From: Phylloscopus collybita | Taxonomy: Eukaryota > Chordata > Aves > Passeriformes > Phylloscopidae | NCBI GenBank assembly: GCA_027886175.1 | Contig: JAJNNQ010000010.1 | Span: 1,093,001 to 1,157,000, forward strand | DNA length: 64,000 bases | Reading direction: 5' to 3' | Shown here: positions 1-11,265 of the stretch, piece by piece | Position numbering within the stretch: the stretch's first letter is position 1 | Layout of the letters: each line of letters begins with the position of its first letter | The notes under the pieces: model-generated | The model's input: only the letters and a program-made list of their open reading frames with translations | The model's database searches: none | What the model was told of the DNA's origin: nothing | Made by a program: the position numbers and the translations under genes

Positions 1-3000
1 AGAGCTGCTCTCAGCTGTACCTGCTGCAGGAAAAGCCATCAAAGCCCTCTGCAGTCCCAGCTCAGGGGAACCAGACCTGGTTCTTGGTACGTGGAAGGTC
101 AGCTGAGATCCCTGTGTGGGGATTTCACCCCAGGAACAAAACCAGGACTAAAGCTCCAGGGAAAGAAGGTACCACAGGGAAGCTGCTGCAGCCTGCCTGA
201 CACAGACATCCAGTCATCAAATGTCTGAGAAGAAATTCTGTTCAGATATATTTTCCTGCAGTTTAATAACAAGGAGAGCTCGTGCAAATATCAGCTGCAA
301 GGATTTGGGAAAGCAAAGCTTGTCAAAATCCAAGCTTGCAACAGTGAGCAGGTATCAGTAATAATGAAATATTTGCCTGGATTTTGACAACCTTGAACAA
401 TTCAGTAAATCCTAGCACTCCATGTGCACAGCCTGATAAAAATAATTATTATTATCAGGCAGCTGCACTGCCCTTGAGAACTGGGCAGTGGGTTCTGGGA
501 GGAAGGAAATTGCTGCCACATGCAGTAAATAAAAAGGAGTTTAAAAAAGAGAAATACACACAGAGTTGTGCTGCAGAATCATTCCATTGAGCCTGGCTAG
601 AAACACAGGCAGCTACAAACCAATCATTCATCTCCAACATAAACACAGATTGGGTTCGCCTTGCAGCAACATAGGTTGAGATTTTTAGTAGATGACATAA
701 ATAAATGTATTTTTATATTTCCTGACCACATTAAGCTTGAAATCAAGAGTTCTAAAATGTGAGCCATACACTGTAAGGCTTCTAATAGCCAATAAATTCA
801 GACAGTCACAGTGTAGCAATGTTTTCTCCTTAAAGGTACATTTTGCTGCAGTGTATACAAATACAAGGGGAGTTGTTTTTTTATGGATTTGTAATTATAT
901 GTAGCTGAACATGATCATTCAATAAAGGTTAAAGTTCCCTTAGGAGGACAGCAAGATGGAAACCAGTTCAGAAGGCACAATCTTGGACCCCAAATATTAT
1001 TTCTACATGGAAAGACATTAGTAAGGAGATGGGGGAAGGTTGAGGAAAATTACTTTCTCCAGAAAAAAAGACCAGTAGAGGAAAGGTAAAATATTCTGGC
1101 TCAAAAACATCAATGTATTCCTCTGTTCCTGCCCCACTTCTGCTACACTAAGAAAGCACAAAACCAGTTCTTATGCTGCCTAGTGCATCTACTTCCCACG
1201 TGCAAAGTGGGGATCAGAGTGCAGGAATTCCTTCAGGTGGTGTTAAAGGAATGAACAATCCTCGAGAATCACCAGTGATACACAAAATACTCCCTAATCA
1301 AAGGTCATTTTTCATCTCCAGCCCTTACAGCACTTCAAAGTGGAACTCAGCATTATCCCCATGATAACCCACACTGGGAAATGGAATACAACAGAGCAAG
1401 GAAGTTTTCAGCTTCTCAGCAGCAAAGTCAGGAGCGATTTCAGGTGGCAGGAAAGGTGTGTGAGATGCCCAGCAGACAGAGAGCTCCCAAGGCTGACTTT
1501 CAGCTTTGCTCCTCCACACAAGCTCTGGCTGGAGGCTCGGGAGGCAAATCCCTCAGCACAGAAGGAGCCCGTTTGTGTTTTGGACCCAGCGCTTGCAGTG
1601 GGTCTCTCACAGAGCCATGTTCCCAGTGGGGGAGCCATAACGAGTCAGTGTGTGCTGGCTCCAGAGCCCCTCATGGCCTGGGTGTGCAGGAGAAGCCAAG
1701 TGGAAATGTCTGAGTGCTGATGTCACCGCAGTTCAATGGCTCCGGAGGCTGCTCAGCTTTCCTCGGGGCGCCCGTGCCTTGCGGGAGCCTGGCTGAGCTT
1801 CGCCTCCTTGGCTGGAGCTTTGTGAGCACAGAGAAGTGAGGGTGGCAGCTGAGAGCCTCACTTCACAACGAGGCAAAGCATCCTTTTAAGGGAGAATTTG
1901 TCATTCCTAGCCCAGTTTAAAAACCAGCAGTTGAGACTGAGTAAATGGAAGGGACGAGGAGAATAAAATTAAAATCACCGACTGCTTTTTCAAGGGGGAA
2001 TTGAGCCGCATGTGACAAAATTCCTAAGAACCTCCCCACCCACCTAAGTTCAGGTTGAAAAGTCAAGTGTTCAAGGGCTGGAAACACCAGAGCTGAGGCT
2101 GCCATGTGCAGTTCTAATTCACATCTCCTGTGTGATACAATTAAAAGCTATTTTTCCCCATGGCCTCACCCCATTTAGTGGGCAGGATGAACAGAGCTAT
2201 TCAGTATTTCTGGTTGTGGTTTTTTTTTACCTTTTTGAGTCGATGTGTGGCCTTGGCTTTATTTATAGCATGCCATTTAAACTCTTCACTAAAAACAGGA
2301 TTATTCACCTCCTTGTGGGTTTTAATATAACACTTATCACAGAAATATTTGCTTCAAAAACATAACAAATGTCTCATGACAAAACCCCTGCCAGTGAGGT
2401 ACGATGGTAGCACAGTCCCTTGAGTCCAAATGCTTAATCAGAATCAGAGGTCCCACAAGCTTGTTTTGCTTAGGATGAGATCATCTGAATGTAATAGAGT
2501 GGATAATATATTCTTGGGTTTTAGCAAACCAATGGTAACAAAAACCCATTTCTCTGGGACACAGCTCCAAAACTTGCAGTGCCCTGAGTTCTGGCTTTGG
2601 GAAAGCATCTGTTTCCTTTCAGCAGTGGCCACAGCATTTGCAAACCTTGTTCTCTGTGGTTTAAGGCACCTCCTTCTAAGACCACGGGGCAAACAAGCAA
2701 GGCCTGATCTGAAGCAAAGCAGCAAAGTAAGGCTGGAGTGAAATTATTCCTGGCTCACTTGATTCTGGAGGATTCACACTGAAATTTGCAATTTAAAAGG
2801 CAAAAGAATTACTCCTACCTCTGTTTGCAGGCCTCTGTACATGCATGTGGTTATGCAATACACCTAACCCCAAAAAAGTTGTCATATCTGATCATAGAAA
2901 ACCTGAAACATCTTTGAGTGTGTAGCACACAACAGTGCTAATCTTCTTTTTCAGCAGTTCATCAAAGGTTTAACAGACTTTAGCTCAGGCACTACACAAT

Positions 3001-3434
3001 CATTCCTCTCACAGACAATTCACATTTGCCCTTTTAATCTGGATCTGGGTTACAAATCAAGTAACTTTTCTTTTCAAATCAAGTTTCTTTTCTTTGGAGA
3101 CAGTGTAGGAAAAACTGTTGCTTCAGGTTCCTCTACAAGCGTGAAGCCATTTGAGAAATACAATTTTCAAGTTTATACAAGCCTGCAGTCCCACCTGCAC
3201 ATCCTGTCAGGGAAATCAATCCATGATTCCTTGTCATGCTGCTTGTTTTACAGCACAGGCTCAGAGAAAAATGCTTGTTAGAACCATTTTTAAAACGTTT
3301 ACTCACTGTTCTGACTGCCCTTAGGATCTCTTTTCCTTCCCTGGTCTGTGTTGCTTATCTCTCACTGATGTTGTCTTCTGAAAGAAAAATGCCAACAGTT
3401 TACATTCACCAGACTGGAAACCTGGCATGTCTGC

Positions 3435-3438
<4 letters not shown>

Positions 3439-3470
<32 letters not shown>
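3439..3470. repeat. (TTG)n trinucleotide microsatellite
   Basis: About ten and a half uninterrupted TTG units, ending in TTATTA. The polyCys and polyAsn frames that cross it are only the translation of the repeat. Confidence 0.95.
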
Positions 3471-6400
3471 ATTACAAATATGTTTTGGAATTTGTATTTT
3501 TGGCATAATGGGAAGATTCATTCTAAAGAATGTAGCTTAGCTTTTCAAAAACCTGCTAAATCAGTTTGGATCGTATCAAATTGAAGTGTTTCAGAGATGA
3601 CTGGGACTAAGATCCTTTCTTGATTTGATGTAGCAAAAAGAAAGTTCACAAATATAATCTCAAGTACCACTGAGCAGCATCTTAAATGCTGCTATTAAAA
3701 ATACTGCTGTTATTGTGTTTAGACTCTATTTAACCCTTCCCATGGCAAAGGGACAGAGGCTCTGAGAACTCACTAAGCCAGGCTGTAATTTGCTACACTT
3801 TTAACTGACTTACCTTCAGCTCAGTCCCCAAAACAACAAGGAGGCTGTGATGGAGCAGAGCACTGGGGCAGATATTTCACTTTAAGAACATATTAAATCT
3901 CCAGTGGTGTCACTTGGTTTTGGACTTGAGTTGAAGTTGCTGAGGAGCATTAGTGAGGCCTTGTCTCTGAATTTATCCCTGAAAAAGCAAAAGATTTTTT
4001 CTTTTTGCTGTTTTTGTTTGTTTGAATTGATAAATAAGTTACAAGAAGGTCAGGCTGTGGCACCAAACAACTGTCACTGTAAGAGCTGTGAAAGAGTTTA
4101 GATTATCCCAGTTCATATTCAGTTTCTCCATGAAATTTAAGATTTTATTTAGGAAATAAGGAGCCTGGAAGTTTAGAAAGGAGTTTTCTCAGGCTGTGCT
4201 TATGTGAGCAAAGCCCTCCTTGTCCCTGGCAGCCCTGACACTGCAGCCCCTGACAGCTCCTGAGGCTGCACAGAACCTTCTGCTCCCTTTGCTGCCCTTC
4301 CCCACCTGCCCTGGCCAGGCAGACAGAGAGATTCCTGAATGTTCAGCCAGAAATCAGAGTTTCCAGCTCCCTGGTGCCCTGTGCAGAACCTTTCACTGGC
4401 ATTTTTCAAACCTGCTCCCAGCTGAAGGGCTGAGGAAACCAGGGCAGGCCAGGCTGGCTGTGCCCAGGCTGTCCCCAGGCTCCCTGGAGCACAGCTCCGT
4501 GCTCTGCAAGGCTCCAAACTCTCCTCTCCAGCCTAAACCTCCAGCCCTGGGCAGAAGCAAAATTAGTCTGAATGTCTTTAGTTATTAAAGTGTTTTATCT
4601 GTCCACTCCCTGACAATTTGTGCCTGTCTGGTGCATGAGAAAGGGCCCTTCTGGGGCAAAACCACAGATGAAATGTGTTTTAAAACTGAATTGAAAGACC
4701 TGAATGTGGATGTTTCATAATCTAAGCTGAATATCCATAGAAAGAACAATTGTATGTTTTTGGTAATGACCTAATTCAACTAATTCAATAATGAACTAAT
4801 TCAACCCCTTCCAAAACAATTCATGAACTCTTACTCATTATCAACAGACAGCGCTTGGGGACCTGCACTAATTACCACTATTCTTTGGTGCTGGATGTAT
4901 TTATGTCATGGGTACAGGGTAAAGATGGACATGGAAAGAAAATATAACTGTTTCCTTTTTGTTCCTACTCACAAACAGTGATGGGAAAACCTCCAAAAGC
5001 TTTCTTGCTGTTTTGTGGTTGTCAGGACGCTTCATTTTCTCTCATTCCCAAGCTTCAGAAGCTTCCTCTTTGTGATTGCAAACAGATGATGGCAGAGGCA
5101 GCAATTAGACTAATCCAAGTAAATTCCAATCACTGGTAGCCTGCAGCAGCTTGCAGTGCTCACATCAAATGGAGGCCCACCCTTAGCACGAAGCTGTCAG
5201 CAGGAAAAGAGAAATTAAAATTGATTTTTAGAAGCAAATTTCTGTGACCTTCCTCATTGCACTCAGGAGTATCTATAACATCTGTCAGTTATTATATATC
5301 GTGGCTGGGATTTTTAACCAACCACTGAGATTGGGCATTCCAAATCCAGCGTGCACCTTTGACTGTATCAGTGCAAAGTCTCGGGAGTTTTGACCATCTG
5401 GGAGTTCCACAAAAGGAGGAAGTGTTTGCTTCTCTCTGCACACACCAAGAAACATGAAAAAGATACAATTTAGGAGCTCGTTTGAAAAGGACACCTTTAA
5501 AATTGGAGTTCCTGGTACAACCAGAATAGATTTCTGCAGATTTATCCCATCCTTGCCAACCTTTGCAGTCTTTCTTTGCAAAACAGAGGTTCTCAAACAG
5601 TTTAATGCTTTTAAATAATGACCCCAATAAAAGCAGTGGTTAGTGATAGCAGCTACTCAGTGAGCTCAATGGGCATAAAACATGAGAGCAGTGTCTTTCA
5701 TAATAGTGCAGGAGCTGCTAAGTAAATTTAGTGTAAGTTCCAGAGTCACTCATCCCCATCTTTTCTCAGGAATCCCAGTCCAAACACAAGATCTCCCAGA
5801 CTCTGGAGGTTTTCTTGCAATGGAGACTGTCTCCAAAAGCTGCCCACAGATTTCCCAGGATACCAGACTGGTGTTCCCCACAGTAAAGCAAAGCATCCTC
5901 ATTTCTCTGCCTTCCAATATTCTTCCATAATTCCAATGTTTTTCTCTGAAAAGCAAAACCAGGCCATAAACCCGGTTGAGCTTTAGACAAAAAGTTTCCA
6001 AAAGCAGCAAATATAATGCAAGGAAAGTCATTTTGTAACACAGAAAAACACAAGCACAGTTATACAAGTGTTCTTGTTCCAAGAACAATTGTAAGTGGGT
6101 TTTGTTTTGATTTGGAAAAAACTCCAATATCTCAGTGTAGTTGCAGCAGACCACACACTGGAAAAATTACGTGGTTTTCTGGTGGCTGTATAATAAGAAA
6201 GGATTTTTCTCTCTGAGACAGAAAAGGCCTATTCAAGGTTGGAAAGGGAGTGTAGCTCAGAAGAATGAAGAATCAGGAAGCTGAGGAGATAGGTCAGAAT
6301 TGTGTGAGGATGATGTGGTCTCGTTGTCTGAACAGCTGCCAGGGAGTTAGGAAAGACAGCTTCTCCTTTTTCATCAAAACATAAGGGCTAAAAGCAAAAA

Positions 6401-7903
6401 ATGCAATAAATAGCAGGTTTAGGGTGTTTGCTGTTAGGGGTGGCTCCATCCCTGGTGTCTAGCTGGAGATAAGAGGTTTTGCAACACAAAGTGGCACAGA
6501 TAGAAAATAAAGTGGGAGGATAAGCACAGTGGGCTCTGTGCCAAAGGTTTTGTGATGTGCTCACACAGACTCCTGCAGCAAGAGAAGCCATAAATATCTC
6601 CAGCATTTCTGGATGGAGATTCACTGCAGGCTGGAGACAAGTGACCAGCAGAGAAAGCACTCACAGAGTCAGTCCCTGACTTCACACTCATGGAGTGAGC
6701 CCATTGCAGAAGCTGCTTTCCAGGTTATTTTACTGCATTTTACTTCATTGGGCAATTTTGGATGGACTCCAATGAGTAGATTTTTTTTTAAACATTCTTT
6801 TTACCAATAAAACACAATAAAAGATTTTATAGCCTTGATGTGTTTCTGGCATGGTTTAAAAACTGCTGCTAATAAAACTTTTCCAAGAGGAAAAAATGAC
6901 CAAGCTGTCACAATGTAAATATGATTTTGTATTTTTTTTTTTAAATTTGAGGTTTTATGCAGGGAACTGGGAAACAACATCACAGGAAAAGATTATGTTA
7001 AGAGAAGAAAACATATGCAAGCACAACTTAGAGTGGAACAGTGTCATGTTCCTGGCAGCCCATGTTAAATGCAGTTGGAAGGAATTGTGTTTTCATGCAC
7101 ACCAAGGGCTGGCTCCTCCTGACCACTGAGTCAGTGACAATTCACCAAGTGACTTCAGTGATGCCCTAAAGCAGCAGCCTGGCTTATGAATCTGGCACCA
7201 GGCAGCCAGACAAGAGCTCTGAGCTCAGTGCTGGCCTGCTCCAAGCTCCCTGTGTGAGATCCATGCAGCTTCTCACATGGAGAGAGGGGTGATCTGTCAG
7301 TCTGCTCCCCCTGCCAGCTCTCTGAACAGTCCCAGCCTCTCCTGGCACGCCAAGGCCTTTGTTCTTGGGGTGTTTTTAGGTGCAGTTATGATTTAAGAAG
7401 GAATGAGTAATGCCCACCTTCAATCATCACAACTCTGGCATCGTTCAGTGCTGTGGTGTCTCTGGTTCATTGCCCTGCCCGGTTCTGCAGGAGATAAAAT
7501 GTGCCAAACACCAAACAAAGTGATAAAAACGTGCCCTCAGCACCCAAGTGTCCTGCAGCAGGAGCTGTGTAAACAGCACTGCCCTTTGTGTGCATCACAG
7601 CTGCTGGATTTTCAAGGATCATCCCCTCTGTCCCTGAAAATGGTCCCTCCTGAGGAGCAGGAGGGCAGGCAAGTGTTCAGAGAGACCTGCAGGAATGAGC
7701 AAGGAGCTCCTGGTGATGTTCCTGCTCTCATTTCAGCATTTCAGTGCACTTTTTATTCCTGAGATCTCTGTAGGATCTCTGAGACCTCTCATCTGAGAGG
7801 CTCGGTAAGAACTGCAATGTTGTTTATTTTATGCTCCCAGGCAACGTTCTCAGTTATGAAATCGGCCACGCGAGGGCACCAGCACAGCCCAGGGAGAAAA
7901 TAA

Positions 7904-7908
<5 letters not shown>

Positions 7909-7957
<49 letters not shown>

Positions 7958-7992
7958 AAGAAGAAGGAGAAGAAGAAGAGGAAGAAGAAAGG
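7909..7992. repeat. 47-nt poly(A) tract followed by GAA/GGA-rich purine run
   Basis: A run of A from about 7909 to 7955 continues into a purine-only GAA/GGA stretch to about 7990, so roughly 80 nt contain almost no pyrimidine on the plus strand. It is either a simple-sequence expansion or the degraded tail of a retroposon; nothing upstream is recognisable as an element body. Confidence 0.9.
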
Positions 7993-8731
7993 CTAAAAAA
8001 GACAAAACTGAGTAGCCCAAGGAGTAAACAGGAGTTTACAAACTGTACAGCTGCAAAAGCACTGGATAGCAAGTTCCAGGCAGGAGTCACCCACCCAGAG
8101 CATCCAGCAGCACAGCAGGGAGGAAGAAACCCCCTGCCATCAAAAGCCAAGGGAGCTGAGCTGCTCCTGCCAGGCTCCCCTTGCCCAGAGATCCCTGTCC
8201 TCAGAGTGGGTGTGGGAAAAGCTCCCACACCTTTGTTGTATTCAGTGCCCAGAGCCTCCCTCTGCCCTGGCTCAGGCCTCTGGCACAGGGGCAGCAGCAC
8301 TCCAGGCTCCGCCCTCTCTGCCTCAGCACTGAAAGGTTTTCTCACCTGAGAGCCAGGTGAGCAGAGATGAATGAAATCACATTTGCAGCCCAGCAGTGGT
8401 GACCCCATCTTGTGCCTTTTCAATGGACATTATCTGTGAGAGGGACTGAATGTAATTGCAGAAGTAAAAGAAATGAGGAGTTGTAGCTTGAGCTGAACAT
8501 CCAGACTGGGAGAGTTTTGTTTTGTTGTTTTCTTTTTTCACAAAGACATCACCATAAGGAATTCCTTTAGAAAGAAAAGAAAAAGCATGTGATTTTTTTC
8601 AAGCCTGCATCTTAATTATCTGATCTTAAATGATGCCACGAGAAAACAAAACCCTTGGCCTCACCAAATCTGCCACTGAGTTCTCCCTGCCAAACACCAT
8701 CCAGGACACAGAGATTTGCACCAAGAGAAAA

Positions 8732-8998
8732 ATCACAGAATTCAGAATGCCAGAATGCTTTGAGTTTGAAGGGACATTAAAGATTACCTGATTCCACCCC
8801 CTGCCATGGCAGGGACACCTTCCACTGTCCCAGGTTGCTCCAAGCCCCACCCACCCTGGCCTTGGACGCTTCCAGGGATCCAGGGGCAGCCACAGCTGCT
8901 CTGGGCACCCTGTGCCAGGACCTCCCCACCCTCCCAGGGAGGAATTTCTTCCCAATATCTCACCTAAATTCCTCCTTTCAGTCTGAACCCATCCTTGG
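8732..8998 (-). mobile_element. CR1 LINE 3' fragment, minus orientation
   Basis: Read on the minus strand this is the standard truncated avian CR1 tail: the segment corresponding to 'cagctgtggctgcccctgg' (8884-8902), the 'gtccctgccatggcaggggg' motif (8801-8820) and a diverged 3' ATTCT-type terminus at 8732-8760. About 265 bp, 5'-truncated as most CR1 copies are, and no coding capacity remains. The left boundary is firmer than the right. Confidence 0.9.
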
Positions 8999-11265
8999 CC
9001 CATCACTGCAATTCCTGATGAAAAATATCTACAACCCCCCTGTTGAAGAGCCAGTTCTGTATGAATGTATAGATGAGTGCAAAGCTAATTTTGCTTACAA
9101 AGGAAAATCCTCCTTGCTAACAAATTCCTGTGCTTAAGCTAAAGCTCGTCCTGCAGCATTGACTGTGGATACAAAAGGATTGTTCTTTTTTGTTTTGACT
9201 GTAAGTGAACAAAATGCTGTTTGCAACTAGATGTTTCTCCCGAGGTTTTGTGATAGCCTGGATTAATTCCACGCAATTATTCTGGGAAAGTAAATTTATT
9301 CTGAATGCCCTGGTAGGTTTGTGGCAGTTCAGAGGAATCTCCCAGATAGGACACGTCTGTCGTGAAGAACACCAGGTAAGGCAGGAATGGGAGGAAATTA
9401 AAACAACTCCAGCTGCAATCAGGGCAGAAGGGATCACAGCTGCCAGACAACCAGAGGGTGAAAAGGGTTTTACAGGCTCATCCTTAAGTCTGAGCTTATT
9501 AAACCTTTTTGCACTATTTGAAAAGCTGTTTCTTCTGCTGTGTTTGTAGAGGTACGTGCCAGAAAACCAAAGAAGAGTTCCAAAATGCACATATGAATTT
9601 GAAAAGTGTTTGATTGAGTATTCCACAGCAGACTGTGCATAAGATTGTTTTATTCAGTACAGAGTGCTGTAAAAATCCTTAAGGGTTTTATTATGCTTGA
9701 GTAGTTCTTGAGGTACTGAAATTATTTCTATATCTACTAAAAAGAATAATCAAGCCAAAAGTGAAAAATATATTGATTTTTTTTTTTTTTTTTTTTTTGT
9801 TGGTTGTGTGTTTGTGTGGTTTGTGGTTTTGTTTTTGGTTTGTTTGTGGTTTTTCTGGTGATTTTTTTGGTGTGGGTTTTTTTGGTGGTTTTGTTTGGTT
9901 TTTTTTTTTTTTTTTTTTGGTATCCCTAACTCCAAATGAGTTGCTAGCCCCTAATAGCACTCGGTAAAACCACACAGCCCTGCTGCCCTGGGGCAGTGCC
10001 TCAGCTGCAGAAACATGGACAGACCCCATGGAACATTTCCTGCTCTCCTGGCTCCTTTTCCTGGGACTGTTGGTCAGTGCTAATGAGAGGACAAAAGGCA
10101 ATGCTAAATTTAAATTTACTGATTAAGCCAGAGAGCTACTGGCAATGTCTAAGTTAAAATCACATGTATTTGCAACCTTTTATATTCAAAATAAAAGCAA
10201 TTCTGGAGTATTTAGACCTGATTTAAAATGTTTGTAGTCTCTACAAGCTTTTTTTCACCCTGCAATCTAAATGCTCCCGTTTGGAATGCCGAGATATTTT
10301 TAATCCAGGACTAAAGCCTTTAATGCTGAAGTAGTTACATTTTCCCAAGGCAGCTGTGCAGTTCCTGTGTTAATTAGGAGATATGGGATGATCATTAATA
10401 AACAGGAACAAGAGGTCTCTGAGGTTGTACATTTATTACATGTTCTGAAAAGGGGGTCAGTCCTTTGCCTTTTGGTTTTTTTTGCCAGATTTTGGGGTTC
10501 ATTTCGGTCAGGAGCCAACCTCCAAAGCAGCTCAGGCACTCAAATGCAAAACATGATTATTCTAAATATTTGTTCTGCTTTTCCTCAGGGTCCAACCCCA
10601 TCTTCAGATTCACCAACAGATGCTCAGGAATGTAAAACATCCTTTGGGGACTATATCAATTTGGGGAAAACAGTGCTTTTCTTAAAAGCCCTTCTGAAAC
10701 TTTATTTAACTCAGCTAAAATGTGTCTCTAATAGTTTAACTTGATGTCACGGTTTAAAATTGATGCTGGGACTGGATACAAAGGATGACATCAAGATAAA
10801 AGCTGCAATTAATTTAAACTGCAATAATTGCAACTATTAATTTTCCTTTTCAACTTCCATAGGGCTTGTTGCCATGACAGGTGGGAAGATGCTAACAGCA
10901 CAATCACTTCTTTCTTGTCATGTCTAGAGGGTTTTACTTACTGGTATTTGTGGGACAGTTTGAAATTCAGAACAAAATAGGTACCAACAAAGAGACCTTT
11001 AGGATAAAGATAAATAACATTATAGAAAAGATGTGGTTTCTAATAATTACAGTTTTGCACCTTAATCTTTCCTCATTTTCCCCACCCTGCCAGAAGTTTA
11101 ACTGCTCCTTCCACTCAGCCCAAGCTTCCAGCCTTCAATTATAGCTCCCATCCAACAGAAAAAAAAAAATCAGCTTTTCCCTTTTGAGCCCTCCAAGCCC
11201 ATTTGTGGAGCAGCAACTCCTGACAGAGCTCTTGTGTTTTCCCTGGCAGGGAGCAGCAGGCGGGG
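8999..11265. other. Proximal upstream region of LCTL, no gene
   Basis: Contains the G/T-rich low-complexity block at 9777-9919 and otherwise unique AT-rich sequence. No CpG island and no clear TATA box are visible before the LCTL start, so the promoter position is not determined. A possible 5' untranslated exon cannot be excluded: the sequence just before the start codon (ccctggcag at 11241-11249) looks like a splice acceptor. Confidence 0.5.
9777..9919. repeat. G/T-only low-complexity block bounded by T tracts
   Basis: About 140 nt on the plus strand composed almost entirely of T and G: a 20-nt T run, then TTTGG/TTTGTGG-like units, then a second 18-nt T run. The strong strand asymmetry and repeated GG doublets suggest slippage-derived repeat. 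The poly-Lys and poly-Phe frames here are artefacts of the composition. Confidence 0.85.

Larger units (their letters stand above)
1..8731. other. Intergenic region upstream of LCTL, no gene recognised
   Basis: I see no exon with family similarity, no RNA gene and no CpG island here. The open frames present are short, lack splice context and read like chance frames. The content is unique-looking AT-rich sequence plus simple repeats (listed separately at 3439 and 7909). From known vertebrate synteny the next gene to the left should be SMAD6, transcribed away from LCTL. None of its exons is visible, so it probably lies beyond the window edge. Distal enhancers could exist but cannot be recognised from one sequence. 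Confidence 0.6.

Noticed and set aside
7403..7762. 119-codon plus-strand frame upstream of LCTL
   Set aside because: No recognisable domain, no splice signals that link it to other exons, and a length that is not unusual for chance in this base composition.
7831..8423. 172- and 189-codon frames with poly-Lys/poly-Phe
   Set aside because: Created by the poly(A)/purine tract.
1..8700. Exons of SMAD6, expected next to LCTL
   Set aside because: No MH1 or MH2-like coding sequence was seen; the gene probably lies beyond the left edge.
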